Below are positions 22,813 through 33,145 of a DNA stretch of 64,000 bases, piece after piece. Under the pieces are notes generated by a model, which was not told where the DNA came from, searched no databases, and saw nothing but the letters and a program-made list of their open reading frames with translations. Both the position numbers and the translations under genes were made by a program. The DNA comes from Lepeophtheirus salmonis (Eukaryota; Arthropoda; Copepoda; Siphonostomatoida; Caligidae): the NCBI RefSeq assembly GCF_016086655.4, contig NC_092584.1:13443907-13507906 (forward strand), given 5' to 3'. Within the stretch, counting starts at the first letter, position 1; every line of letters begins with the position of its first letter.

Positions 22813-24203
22813 TATAGCAAGGTTTGGGAACCCATGGCTTACGAGTAACATTTGCCGCTTTTGATGACACCATCTGGCTCGGAGACATTTAATAAAAAAA
22901 AAATGAAATGTTGTAGCAAACCTCTTGATAGCTAAGATCTCCATTGTGACACAAACAAGGTTGTGCCCTTATTGGTCTTTTGGTTATTGAACTGCTAGAA
23001 CCGGAACCGACAAAGTCCAACCGAGACCGCAATATATTACTTATCGGTCTTGGTTCTTGTGCTTTTGTTCCTATATAGAATATATAAAGAAAATGTAATA
23101 TAAATTATAAAAAATAAACTAGCTTTAATCAATTTTCTGAGTTTTTTTTTGTGCAATTAGAGCGTTTTAAAGTAATTTTCTTAGGTTGCAGGGTTAACCC
23201 GTTGTATCTGAGTTCTAAATAGCAAAGGATTTCTTATGGATCTGGTAAAGTGGTTTTAAGCACCAGACGGTATAAATAAAAGAGGGAAGAGATGGGGAAA
23301 ATTATGCATCCAGGTCCACTACTAAGCTTTTTGGGAACCTATAATATAATAACTATAATATTTTTTAAGCATGGGTTGCTCAATCTTACTGCGCCCCCTC
23401 CCTAGCCTCCCATCATGGCCCACCTTTATAACCATTGTCTTAAGCAACCTTAGTTTTTGGGGCCCAACAAGAACTTGGGGAACTGCATTACTAGGTAGCT
23501 GTGGCCCTGTTTGTATCTAATATCATTGCCTGGCCCCTTGTTTTAAGTGCCAGTTACCAAGACTGACCCAAAACTATTTATGAGTTATGAGAAACTTTTT
23601 CAGAGCTAACTTTGGTGTTGACGGGTCACATATATAATTATTCTTAACAAAATAGAAAGGTTTTGTGAATAGACATTTAAAAAAGTACCGCTCATTTCAA
23701 CAACAAAATATCCAGCTGATTAATTTGCAAAATGTGTAAAATAAATAGATATAAATCATTTTTGACTAACCGATAGTAATTCTTCGTCATATTTCCGTCC
23801 AATGCCGGTAATATACTTTTGATTTTGTATCACATAGTCCTTTGTGATTAATTATGCAACATATGAACTTTGTAGTTGTATTAATGGACAATTAATTCAA
23901 GGGGAAATAAATATGAATATTCCTTGATTCGTCTATGGTTATCTGAAAATTATATCCTTTATTTTTTTTATAAAATAGGTTGTTTATAAATTCAATTCCA
24001 TGAAATTCGATTCAAGCATTTCTATATGATGATCTCCTTACCTATTTTTTTTTTTTTTTGTATTTATTAAGTGACGTTTCCTTAATAATACTTTTTTAAA
24101 TGTTTGAATTTCACTTTCAAAGGTACCTGGAATTTAATGGAAGGTAAAAATAATACTTTATGGACAGGTACCTGTCGGTATTCTTATAATATTTATTAAG
24201 GAT
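22813..24203. other. Intergenic sequence upstream of POMT2
   Basis: Contains a possible degraded inverted repeat near 22990-23080 (gaaccggaaccgaca ... cggtcttggttc). Just before the gene there is a T run near 24047-24059. No gene and no clear core promoter were seen. Confidence 0.45.
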
Positions 24204-26653
24204 ATGAAGCAGGAGTACTGGTGGACATCATTTGGTCTTATTTTGGCCCTTACACTATGGACTAGATTCTATAATGTCCAAGAGCCAGCCTGGGTTTGTT
24301 GGGATGAAACCCATTTTGGGAAAATGGGGAGTTGGTATATTAATCGAACCTTTTTCTTCGATGTTCATCCACCTTTGGGGAAAATGTTCATTGGTGGGGT
24401 CGGATGGCTAACGGGTTATAATGGAACCTTTCCATTTGAAAAGCCAGGAGATCGTTACTTGGATCACAGCTATCTTGGAATGCGGATCGTGAGGATTATA
24501 TTTTGTTGAATCTATTTTTATATTAATTATTTATATTTCTACCATTAAAGGCCTGCACATTTCTTGGAGCATGTATCGTTCCATTTAGTTTTGCTACAGT
24601 TTGGGAAATGACTAAATCTTTACAAGCATCTATTTTAGCCGGATTGTTTACTATATTTGGTAAAAGGATTCCTATATCTCTATAATCTATTGCATATACA
24701 TTTTATTTTGTACATACATAGATATTGGTCTCATAACTTTGAATCAATACATCTTATTGGATCCCATTTTACTCTTCTTTATATCCGCTTCGACATATAC
24801 AACATTTAAGTTTCGTACCTATGATAGCAAAGCTTTTAGTGCATCCTGGTGGTTCTGGTTAACATTGACTGGGATTTGCATTGGGGGAGCTATATCTGTC
24901 AAATTTGTTGGATTGTTTATAGTTCTATTGGTGGGTCTCAATACAATAGAGCAATTATGGAATGTTCTTGGTGATTTAGAGAAGCCATTTTCCTACACTG
25001 TGAAGCATTTTTTAGCAAGAGCTTTATGCTTAATTGTTCTTCCAGTTTGTCTTTACATTTCCTTTTTTTTTGTTCATTTAAATGTCTTGTACAAGTCGTG
25101 AGTTTACTCTTTATTGGGATAATCTCCAAATTCATATTTGCTTATCTTTTCAGAGGTAATGGTGATGGACATTTTAGTTCGTCTTTCCAATCCGCACTTG
25201 TTGGAAATGTGTTGCATAACGCTAGTATGCCAAGAGAAGTAGCATATGGTGCTATTATTACCTTAAAGAACCATCGTACTGCTGGAGGCTATCTCCATTC
25301 ACATTTTCATCTATATCCAGAAGGAATAGGTGCGAAACAGCAACAAGTGACCTCTTATGCACATAAGGACGATAATAATAGATTCCTTGTTAAAAAATGG
25401 AATGATGAGTCGTCTAATGAAGTAGACAAGAATTCTGATAATTCCATCGATCTCCTACGTCATGGCGATTTAGTTCGTTTGGAACATGTCATTACTGCAC
25501 GAAATTTACATTCCCATCATGAGCCTGCTCCCATGTCTAAAAAAATGTTTCAAGTGACCGGTTATGGAGAAGTAAGGAGATTTTTTATTAAAAGATTAAC
25601 TCAAACCATAGCTACCTATTAATTCTTATTTTCTCCTTCTAAATAGAATGGAACGGGTGATGCAAATGATGTATGGAAAGTAGAAATCATCGGAGGTAAC
25701 GAGGGTGATGCCGTTAAGACTGTTACATCTAAAATAAGATTGCATCATTATTTTGTCAAATGTGTTCTAACAACTACTACTAAAACACTACCAAAATGGG
25801 CCTATGAACAGCAGGAAGTCACTTGCAATCCGACTTTACGGGATCCAAACTCAATGTGGAATGTGGAGGATAATTTTTTCCCAAAACGTAAATTTGTAAA
25901 CGCCTCTCAATTTATGTATTTGATTATTTGTTGTTCTCCTAGTTCCTAATGTAAGTTTTTCAAATTATGCACCGGGTTTTGTTTCACGCTTTTTGGAGTC
26001 CCATGCCGTTATGTTTCAAGGTAATGCTGGGCTGAAGCCCAAAGAAGGGGAATATACCTCACGTCCATGGGAATGGCCAATCAATTTAAGAGTAAGTTTA
26101 TTCGAAAAGTATGTAATTTGAATATTATCATTTTTTTCTATCAAAAAAGGGACAATTTTTTTCTGGACATAATCATCGAATATATCTCCTTGGGAATCCC
26201 ATCATTTGGTGGGGAAACATTGCTTTCCTTGGAATCTTTTTTATCCTATTTGCAGGCCTGAGTCTACGCATACAACGTAATTATACTTTAACTAACGTAC
26301 AATCCAAGTTGATATATTCGGGTTCGTGGCTCTTCCTGGGATGGTGCCTTCACTATGTACCTTTTTGGGGCATGGGGCGAGTTTTATATTTCCATCATTA
26401 CTTCCCTGCCTTACTATTTTCATCAATGTTATCGGCTGTGATCCTTGATTTTTTGATAGACAAAATCACGGAAATGCTTCCATCAAAAATCTCTAATACT
26501 TTTTACCACTGTGTTATGGGATCCATCATATCTGGACTTTGTTATTCCTTTTATTTATTTTCACCTTTAACCTACGGAATGGATGAAACACCAGGACATA
26601 TGCCAAATTCCTCTGTTCATCACTTAAAATGGATGAACTCTTGGGAGTTTTAA
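24204..26653 (+). CDS. POMT2: Protein O-mannosyltransferase 2
   Basis: POMT2 acts with POMT1 in the ER membrane to transfer mannose from dolichyl-phosphate mannose to Ser/Thr of substrates such as dystroglycan (family knowledge; fly twisted). Seven exons join in phase: 24204-24488, 24551-24659, 24722-25097, 25154-25571, 25647-25887, 25943-26091 and 26150-26653, giving 693 aa (human about 750). All introns are short (53-75 nt) and GT-AG. Visible features are the luminal acidic pair Asp34-Glu35 in WDETHFGKMG followed by YINRTFFFDVHPPLGKM, and multiple hydrophobic helices. Three MIR motifs are centred on GYLHSHFHLYPEG, LVRLEHVITARNLHSH and LPKWAYEQQEVTC. The C-terminal MGRVLYFHHYFPALLF is characteristic. 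The start fits the family: the first ATG precedes the first membrane helix, and only the variable N-terminus is shorter than in human. It converges on the peptide gene. Confidence 0.95.
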
Positions 26654-26695
26654 AGACATTGAATTAATACTTCTTCTTGAGAGTTATGTTATTTT

Positions 26696-26709
26696 TTTAT
26701 TCATTTATT
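26696..26709 (-). terminator. Polyadenylation signals of the small peptide gene
   Basis: TTTATT on the plus strand at 26696-26701 and 26704-26709 gives two AATAAA hexamers on the minus strand, 40-53 nt beyond the stop at 26749. They lie only about 45 bp from the POMT2 stop codon. Confidence 0.5.
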
Positions 26710-26748
26710 TTAATTTGTAATATATATTTATCGATATTTTCGGATCTA

Positions 26749-27044
26749 TTATTTTGGATAATTCTGTTCTTTCAAGTTGACATCAACAGTTTTGATGATT
26801 TCGTCAACTTTTGAATTGACTTTTTTCTCATTGGCGCCAAGACTTCTAAAGTTTTCCATAAATTGATTTACAGATTGCTTGACAAGATCCTTCAAATACG
26901 TACAAGGACATTCATTCATGAGTTAATTATAGTCTTACTAATTATACTTACCGGGTTAATATTGCTATCGTCTTGTGGCATTGGGGGATCTCCACTTGCT
27001 GATAGAACAAGTCCAAGTATTGTGACAATTAAAAGATATCTCAT
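26749..27044 (-). CDS. Putative small secreted peptide, 77 aa, two exons
   Basis: On the minus strand, exon 27044-26952 encodes a clear signal peptide (MRYLLIVTILGLVLSASG) followed by DPPMPQDDSNINP. A 62-nt GT-AG intron (26951-26890, GTAAGT...GAAG) is removed in phase 0. Exon 26889-26749 adds 46 residues, charged and helix-like (DLVKQSVNQFMENFRSLGAN... ending NLKEQNYPK). Two AATAAA signals lie about 40-53 nt after the stop. No cysteines are present in the mature part, so it is not a disulfide-rich peptide. An in-frame upstream ATG at 27104 would add 20 polar residues and bury the signal peptide, so I prefer 27044. The family is not recognised and the function unknown. It sits between the 3' end of POMT2 (convergent) and POLE2. 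Confidence 0.62.
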
Positions 27045-27459
27045 CCTTGTGCGATCCCTTTTGTGACTAATTAAGGAATTCGTATTGCTTCTAAAATGTG
27101 GCATCGAATTTCAATGTATAATAACTTATTCATATATATTTCTTACTAATCTTCTTGATTTATAAGTAATAACATCATCAAATTCGTATATTTAATAGAA
27201 GATAAAAAATACACTTTTGAACTCTCATATTATATTGTGTTTGAAGCATTCAGTGAAAAAGTAAACACAATTAATTTAATTCTAAGCCTTAATGACTTTA
27301 ATGCTTAGATGAGTATCAGCTACCTATTTATTTAGAGTAATAAAAAATAATCTATTTTTTGGCAATGCATTTATTATTCAAAATATATTTTTTTAAAGAG
27401 ACGTATGATAAATACATATTTTCATAAAATTTGGAGCTACACTACATCTTATTAATCAC

Positions 27460-30023
27460 TCATTCCGTGCTAGGTATCTGACTCTCTTCGATGAGTCTTG
27501 TTTTAGGTACATAGGTTTTAAAGGAAAAATCATTCTTTTCAAAAGAACCAGGATTTACAATTTGACAGTCTAATTGTGAGCTAACAAAGGGATCAAACTT
27601 GTCTCCAATAACAAGAAGATCAGGAACAGGATAAAGTGACATGGCAGCATCATGTTCCCAATAAATTGGACATATATGTAGGGCAAGAGGTGCCAAATGA
27701 CTTTGTGAAATGATGGTTTTGGAGAAGTGTGTGGGGATATCCCCACTCTCCGGAAAGTAAATGCAGTTTCGACACATCTTAGTGACAATATCTTCTCTAA
27801 AGAGAACAATCTCTTGAGTACAATATTGTATACGGCACGGATTTGTAGCCAATACAGCTCCAGGTACTTTTTTTAATAGATCTCCAGCAATGTATTTCGG
27901 TATAGGAGGTCGAGGGAAAATATTTGGGAGTCCCGGATCCGTTGGACCAGGAACAAATACAAATCGCGAGTTCTCAACTAGGTCTGGATATTCTGCAATT
28001 GTTTCTCCTAAGACACGAAAGTGTTCCTTCAGAACATTAGGAACTTCACTCGTGGCATAAGGTGCCGACAGAAAATTGCCCATAAAAACAAAACAGATTG
28101 GCGGCATTGAGGAATAACCCGTGAAGAGTTGGTGTAACTTGGTTTGTACAGCAGGTTTATCAAGCCATACATCAGAGAGAAATACAAACATGGAATCTGT
28201 CCGATCCTTCTCCATCTGAGCGAGGCGCTTATTGGATTTGACACAAGATTTCATAGGTCCACCAAAGAAATTAATATCACCAAAATACGCTCGGGTTGTC
28301 TCAGATTTCTCTGTCGGAGGAAATCCCATAGCAATTACGTGAAACGTGTAGTCCTCATACCTGTAAGATAAGTAATATATGTGACTGACACATAATTACA
28401 GACACCCAAGACACATACCAGCCTTCAACCAGAACAAAACAACCTTCCGCATATAGGCCTGATTGAAACTTTGTCTCCGAGAGGTCCATCGTCACGACTC
28501 CGGTAGGATCCTCTAGCGAATACCTATTTGACTTCATTTGTGAGATCATACCCAAAATAATAACATCCGACAATTTGTCCGATGTACCCAAGAGATAATC
28601 TATCTTTTTCAAATGGAACTTTTTCTCTTTCGACGAACCCCCGGCCACAGCAGGCGTGAATAGATCATGTCTTGATGTACGCTGACACAAGAGATCATAC
28701 CTAGAGTTGAAAAGTTCTGCTTTAGCGTCGGCACCTAGGAAGAAGATAAAACATGTTCAAAGATTCACAGCTTAGTATATTAAATCCATATACATTAAGA
28801 CGTAGATTCTATTCTACCCCCTCCCGATTGTCAATAAGAAATTCTCCTAATTAGTGCTACCATTAAGAGTTAAGATTGCAGCTGTGATAATGTGTTGTCG
28901 CGTAATTCTAAGCCGAATCTCCATTATCATGCGTAATTACGTAATCCCAATTAAAAAAAATTAAAATAGCAGTAACAACGTTCCCCTTTTAGAAACAAAT
29001 GTCACACATGGAGGAGACATTAACTTTGTACGCAATAGTTGCCACTTGAAAGTACTAGCGTCATAAAAGAGGGGAAGGAACTACTCCTGAATAAATATAT
29101 TTTTACATGAAAAGAAACATTACTTTGCGCGACTTAAACCCCTTAAGAATTGAACCTTTGAGCCAAGAGTGGTCATGCAGAGTAGATTCATGGGCCAGTC
29201 CCAGCTCAAAGAACATAGTCCACACACAAAAATAAGTATATTTAACAAGTTATAGCGACACACATCAGAATTAACAATATAGAGATACTGATAAAAACGG
29301 GCGGCGAATCCACTGATGAATCGACGTCGAAGCAACAAGTCTGTTGATTGTCAGTTTATGTTTTTATACGAAGTGTAAAAAAATCTAGAAAAACCTAACA
29401 AAGAACAGACCCCGGCCATGACATTCTTTTTTTTGTTTAAGAATACGTAGTAATTTTTATGAGATTCTTCTTCTACACGGGTCAAAAGGTCAAGATGATG
29501 ATGGATGATTTACCAGAGTAGAGAAGAGAGCTTGGATTAGCGGAGGGAATGTACTTCTTTCGTTCATAGGAGTAAGTGAACTTTGGTACCTGAAACGCGC
29601 TTATTATGCTGAGTACATGGTGATCATCTTCACCGGACTCTTCGCGGCTACAATCCTGAATCAAAACAAAAACAGGGATTTTATAAGAACATTAGATATA
29701 TGAAGAACAAAAAAAAAAAAAAAAAAAAAAAAAAGACGCCAAAATAATAACAAGAAACGACGCTTTGCGTGTTTTCCCCCCAAATATATGTACTTTATAT
29801 CTACCTGGATAGCCCTTAGCAGGTCCTCCTTTCCTATCAAAGGGGATAGAAGCTCTAATCGCTTCTCGATAGTATCCAGCACCTTGCCCATCCATTCCTT
29901 CACCTCACTACGATCTTCTAATGCACTTAACAGAGATTCGAAATGCTTCCGAGCATCCAACTTGAGAGAATATCCACGGAGCTTAAAGCTTTTAACAATC
30001 TCATTTCCTAATGGCGTCGCCAT
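27460..30023 (-). CDS. POLE2: DNA polymerase epsilon subunit 2 (B subunit)
   Basis: The non-catalytic B subunit binds the C-terminus of the leading-strand polymerase POLE and links it to the CMG helicase (family knowledge). Four exons join in phase: 30023-29805, 29655-29514, 28734-28419 and 28360-27460, giving 525 aa (human 527). Residues 1-73 are the helical N-terminal domain (SFKLRGYSLKLDARKHFESL). About 160-225 is the OB fold (IILGMISQ, LEDPTGVVTMDLS). From about 230 is the calcineurin-like phosphoesterase fold, including FVFLSDVWLD, RFVFVPGPTDPG, TNPCRIQYCTQEIV, MCRNC and PVPDLLVIGDKFDPF. Metal-binding His/Asn positions are degenerate, as usual in polymerase B subunits, so no catalysis is expected. 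The start ATG gives the expected length. All introns are GT-AG. The poly-T tract in intron 1 is outside the coding sequence. Confidence 0.96.
28735..29513 (-). other. Intron 2 of POLE2
   Basis: A 779-nt intron bounded by GTAAAT at 29513 and CTAG before 28734. A short open frame inside (29338-29120) has no POLE2-like content and is rejected. Nothing else was recognised. Confidence 0.7.
29710..29733 (-). repeat. Homopolymer A/T tract in POLE2 intron 1
   Basis: An uninterrupted run of about 24 A on the plus strand (T on the coding strand) lies within POLE2 intron 1 (29804-29656). It is likely a simple repeat. The coding exons are unaffected. Confidence 0.7.
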
Positions 30024-32974
30024 GACTATAAGTGGAATGAACAAAGAAACGGCTTTCCACTAGTATTTTTGATAAATAAAAAAAAGCTCGCCAGCCTGAT
30101 CTTTGTTATTCCTTCTTTCTTTCTTTCTTCCTTCCTCCCCATCCATCTAGATAGTCAGACAAAGCGTCTAAAGAGAACAAGCCACTGAAAGCCAAAATCA
30201 TCTCATTAACGCTCCCTCATACATTAAACCCCGCCCAACTTACTCTAAAAGATTTCATTTGCGCGTACCCACAGTAGAAAGTACTATTTATAGTTTTCAA
30301 CGTAATATTGTAAAAAAAGACCGCCTTTTACGCAAATTGAGAACTACGCAAAAATATATATAGCGTCTTCTTCTTTACTCCTGCTATCAACGTTTGAAGT
30401 AAAAAAGCGCGCCATCCCTTCTATAAGAAACAAAGGAAACGATGAAGATCTGGCTGGGATGTGGGTCATCCCGACTCATCCCTTCGGCCCATAAACGCTC
30501 CTTATTAGCAGAACCACTAACATCCTCCATTACTAAAAAAAAAAAAAAAAACCACACACACACAAAATCTCAAACTATGACGTAAAAACACGTGTTAAGT
30601 ATTTATATTAAAATCTACAAACCTTAAAGTGAGTCCCCTCAAAGAGAAGTCCATGATATTTTTCCTTATAGTATAATTATATCGACTTATTTTCTGGTAG
30701 GGGCCAATGTGTAAAATTGACCTTGATAAATATACTAATACTAAAAGTAATAAAAGAAAAAAATTGATAACCTACATAATCGATGACGTCACACATCTGC
30801 TAATTGATTTCTACTATATGTTTATTATACTACTGCCTGTACTTGACATAGTTACTATGATTACTACTTATTATTACACTCCTCTTTTTTTTACTCTCAC
30901 TGCCTCTTTGTGAGTAGAATCTCTATTATTATAGTAGTTGAGCTGCTATTCTATTGGTGTGTGTATTATTTATTAATGGCTTTAGAGGGCAGCACAATCC
31001 TTACATAATTTATTTGTTTTTGTCTCTTTCTTGGTATCTAGGAGCTCGTTCTCTCTTTTTGGCGGGCGCGCCCAGAGTAATAAAGAAAGAAGGAAGAAAA
31101 AAGTTGTTGTTGTTACTATTTAACATATTATTTGATGAGTTTTGAATATATAAGTTATAACTTATAACTAATAAGTTTTCATTAACGATTGATCCCTGAT
31201 ATGATTAGAAAAGGAAAATGTATAAAAAATTAGGAATTTTCTTTTTTATTCATTATATTTGGATTCTTCGACATGCTTGATCCTTATTCATGCACATGTG
31301 GTTTTTTAGTCGTCCCTTTTTACGCATTCTTCAAAAACATTAATTAAATCATTATCGTCACATAATGCCCCTTTAAATCAGTTGTTAATGATATATAAAT
31401 TGATTCATTAATTTTCAGTCCAAAATATCTACTAATTGTAAGATACAACAAACATTTTAATAAGGATCTAAATGATCTTACAATTCATTGTAACTTTGTA
31501 GTCCCAAAGTTCCATCTAAGATATTCCATGATGCTTCTATGTAGAAAATGTCTTAAAATCCCACGTTCCGATACGATTAAATACTAAGAACGTCGCCCCA
31601 AGGATGAGGAATTGATTCAATTCCACATTCTGAAAATGGATTTGTTCCTTAACGCAAGGTTTTTATGGTTTGAATATTAAATCCATCAGAATCAATCATT
31701 TTTTGAATAGGAACAATACAATGAATCACTCTGCTCGGACGCATAATCTCCCGCCTCAATGAGTACCACCTCCATTGCTAAATACATGTACAAAAACGGA
31801 CAACACCATTGTTTGTTGTACCAACGGTGGCTGTAGATTTGAAAAGTATACATTTGTTATAATCAAACATAACTAACATACAACATAACATTGACATACA
31901 AGCTTCATTCGTTCCTATTTATTCCATAATATATAACTAAAAAATGCACTTGAAGTGATTCTTGCGTCCCCCTCTACCTAGAAATCTATAAAACACTACG
32001 TATATCAAACAAATTCTGTGCTCAGACCCAGCTCATACATCAAAGTATTACTATTTATCCAAGGGTACATTTTGTAGGGCATTATATAATATCTTCTCTA
32101 GAAGTTGCATCGTACATAAGACTATATCTACTTCATTAAATACAAGTCGTAAATTGAAGGAACGCTAATAATATTTTTTAAAAATTAGCCGAGAACCAAA
32201 TATGGGAGTCGATTACTGATTTAAAATAAATAAATACATGATGATTCCTAGAAACTACATATTTTATTTTCATTTCATACGTGATTCCTTTGTTTCTCAG
32301 GTAGTTTGATTATATTTTATATTAAATAAATACCTATAGGGATCCTGAAATATAAAAGAGCTATAGGATGTCGTTCGTCAGAGGCATGGTTTTGAAAGAA
32401 ATGTACATATACTTCCAAGAGAGTACAATCAAAACGTATGGGCACAGATCCTACAAAATTGTAAATAATGAAGACAAAAGGATTTCAACAACTAGGTTTC
32501 TAAATCCTAGGCCTTTGTTATAGCCAACCTGGAGAATGTTTTTTATTACCTCCATCAATGAAGTTGAACATATTTTTTTGCACCTTTGTTTGTTTGTTAG
32601 TCACCGGGATTACGGCAAAAGTTACAAATTGGTTTAAATAAAACTTGGTCCGAAGATTATATATATATATATTTTTATATATATGGTCATAGTAAGAGAC
32701 CATTGAATTTTGGGAGCTCAACCTTAAAGGTCAAGATAACATTAAACTTTAAAAATGCATAATGAACCATAACTTTGGAAAAAATTAATTTTAATTTAAG
32801 GGGGAGGGTATTGCGCTGTACCCTGTGCCCGTTTATGTTTTCTAAAGATGCCATAATAATTTTTATATTCTTGAGGAGAAAACATCTAAGTATAAAGTAT
32901 AACCACGAGGCGATGTGCTCATGAATAACGGAGAGTTATGTAGGGAAAATATTGGGGAATTATAAGTGTAAGTA
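30024..32974. other. Intergenic region between POLE2 and the satellite
   Basis: The first few hundred bases upstream of POLE2 are the likely promoter area, with AAAGAAAGAAGG-type tracts read on the minus strand near 30110-30135. A GGGCGCGCCC palindrome occurs near 31064, in GC-richer surroundings. The segment 31500-31850 has a slightly coding-like composition, but stops in all frames I read. No gene is supported. Confidence 0.45.
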
Positions 32975-32979
32975 CCTAC

Positions 32980-33145
32980 TGGGGCGTCCACATGGAGTTG
33001 GCTCTAGCACTCACCAAATTAAGGATTTTTTGCTTTTTACTAGAAAATTAAATATAGAAATTTTTTTTTTCAAAAAAATTTAATTAAAAAATTTTGTGAT
33101 AATTGTTTTTTTTTTTTGTAATTAGCTGTGGATTTTTGAATTTTT
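32980..33145 (-). repeat. Left end of a CAGGGGCG-family repeat abutting the satellite
   Basis: Starting at 'ctggggcgtccacatgg', the sequence continues 'caccaaattaaggatttttt', 'tttactagaaaatt' and the family A/T blocks to 'taattagctgtggatttttg'. It then passes directly into the first satellite monomer ('gggctagatatt'). The right end of the element is not found next to it. Confidence 0.65.

Noticed and set aside
26916..27104. 62-aa single-exon reading of the small peptide gene from the upstream ATG
   Set aside because: It reads through a GTAAGT donor into the intron, and the upstream ATG would place 20 polar residues before the signal peptide.
29120..29338. 72-codon minus-strand frame within POLE2
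   Set aside because: It lies in intron 2. Exons 2 and 3 join in phase without it, and the joined protein matches POLE2 length and sequence.
29692..29895. Alternative frame overlapping POLE2 exon 1 with a long Phe run
   Set aside because: Out of frame with the POLE2 N-terminus; the Phe run is the intronic poly-T tract.
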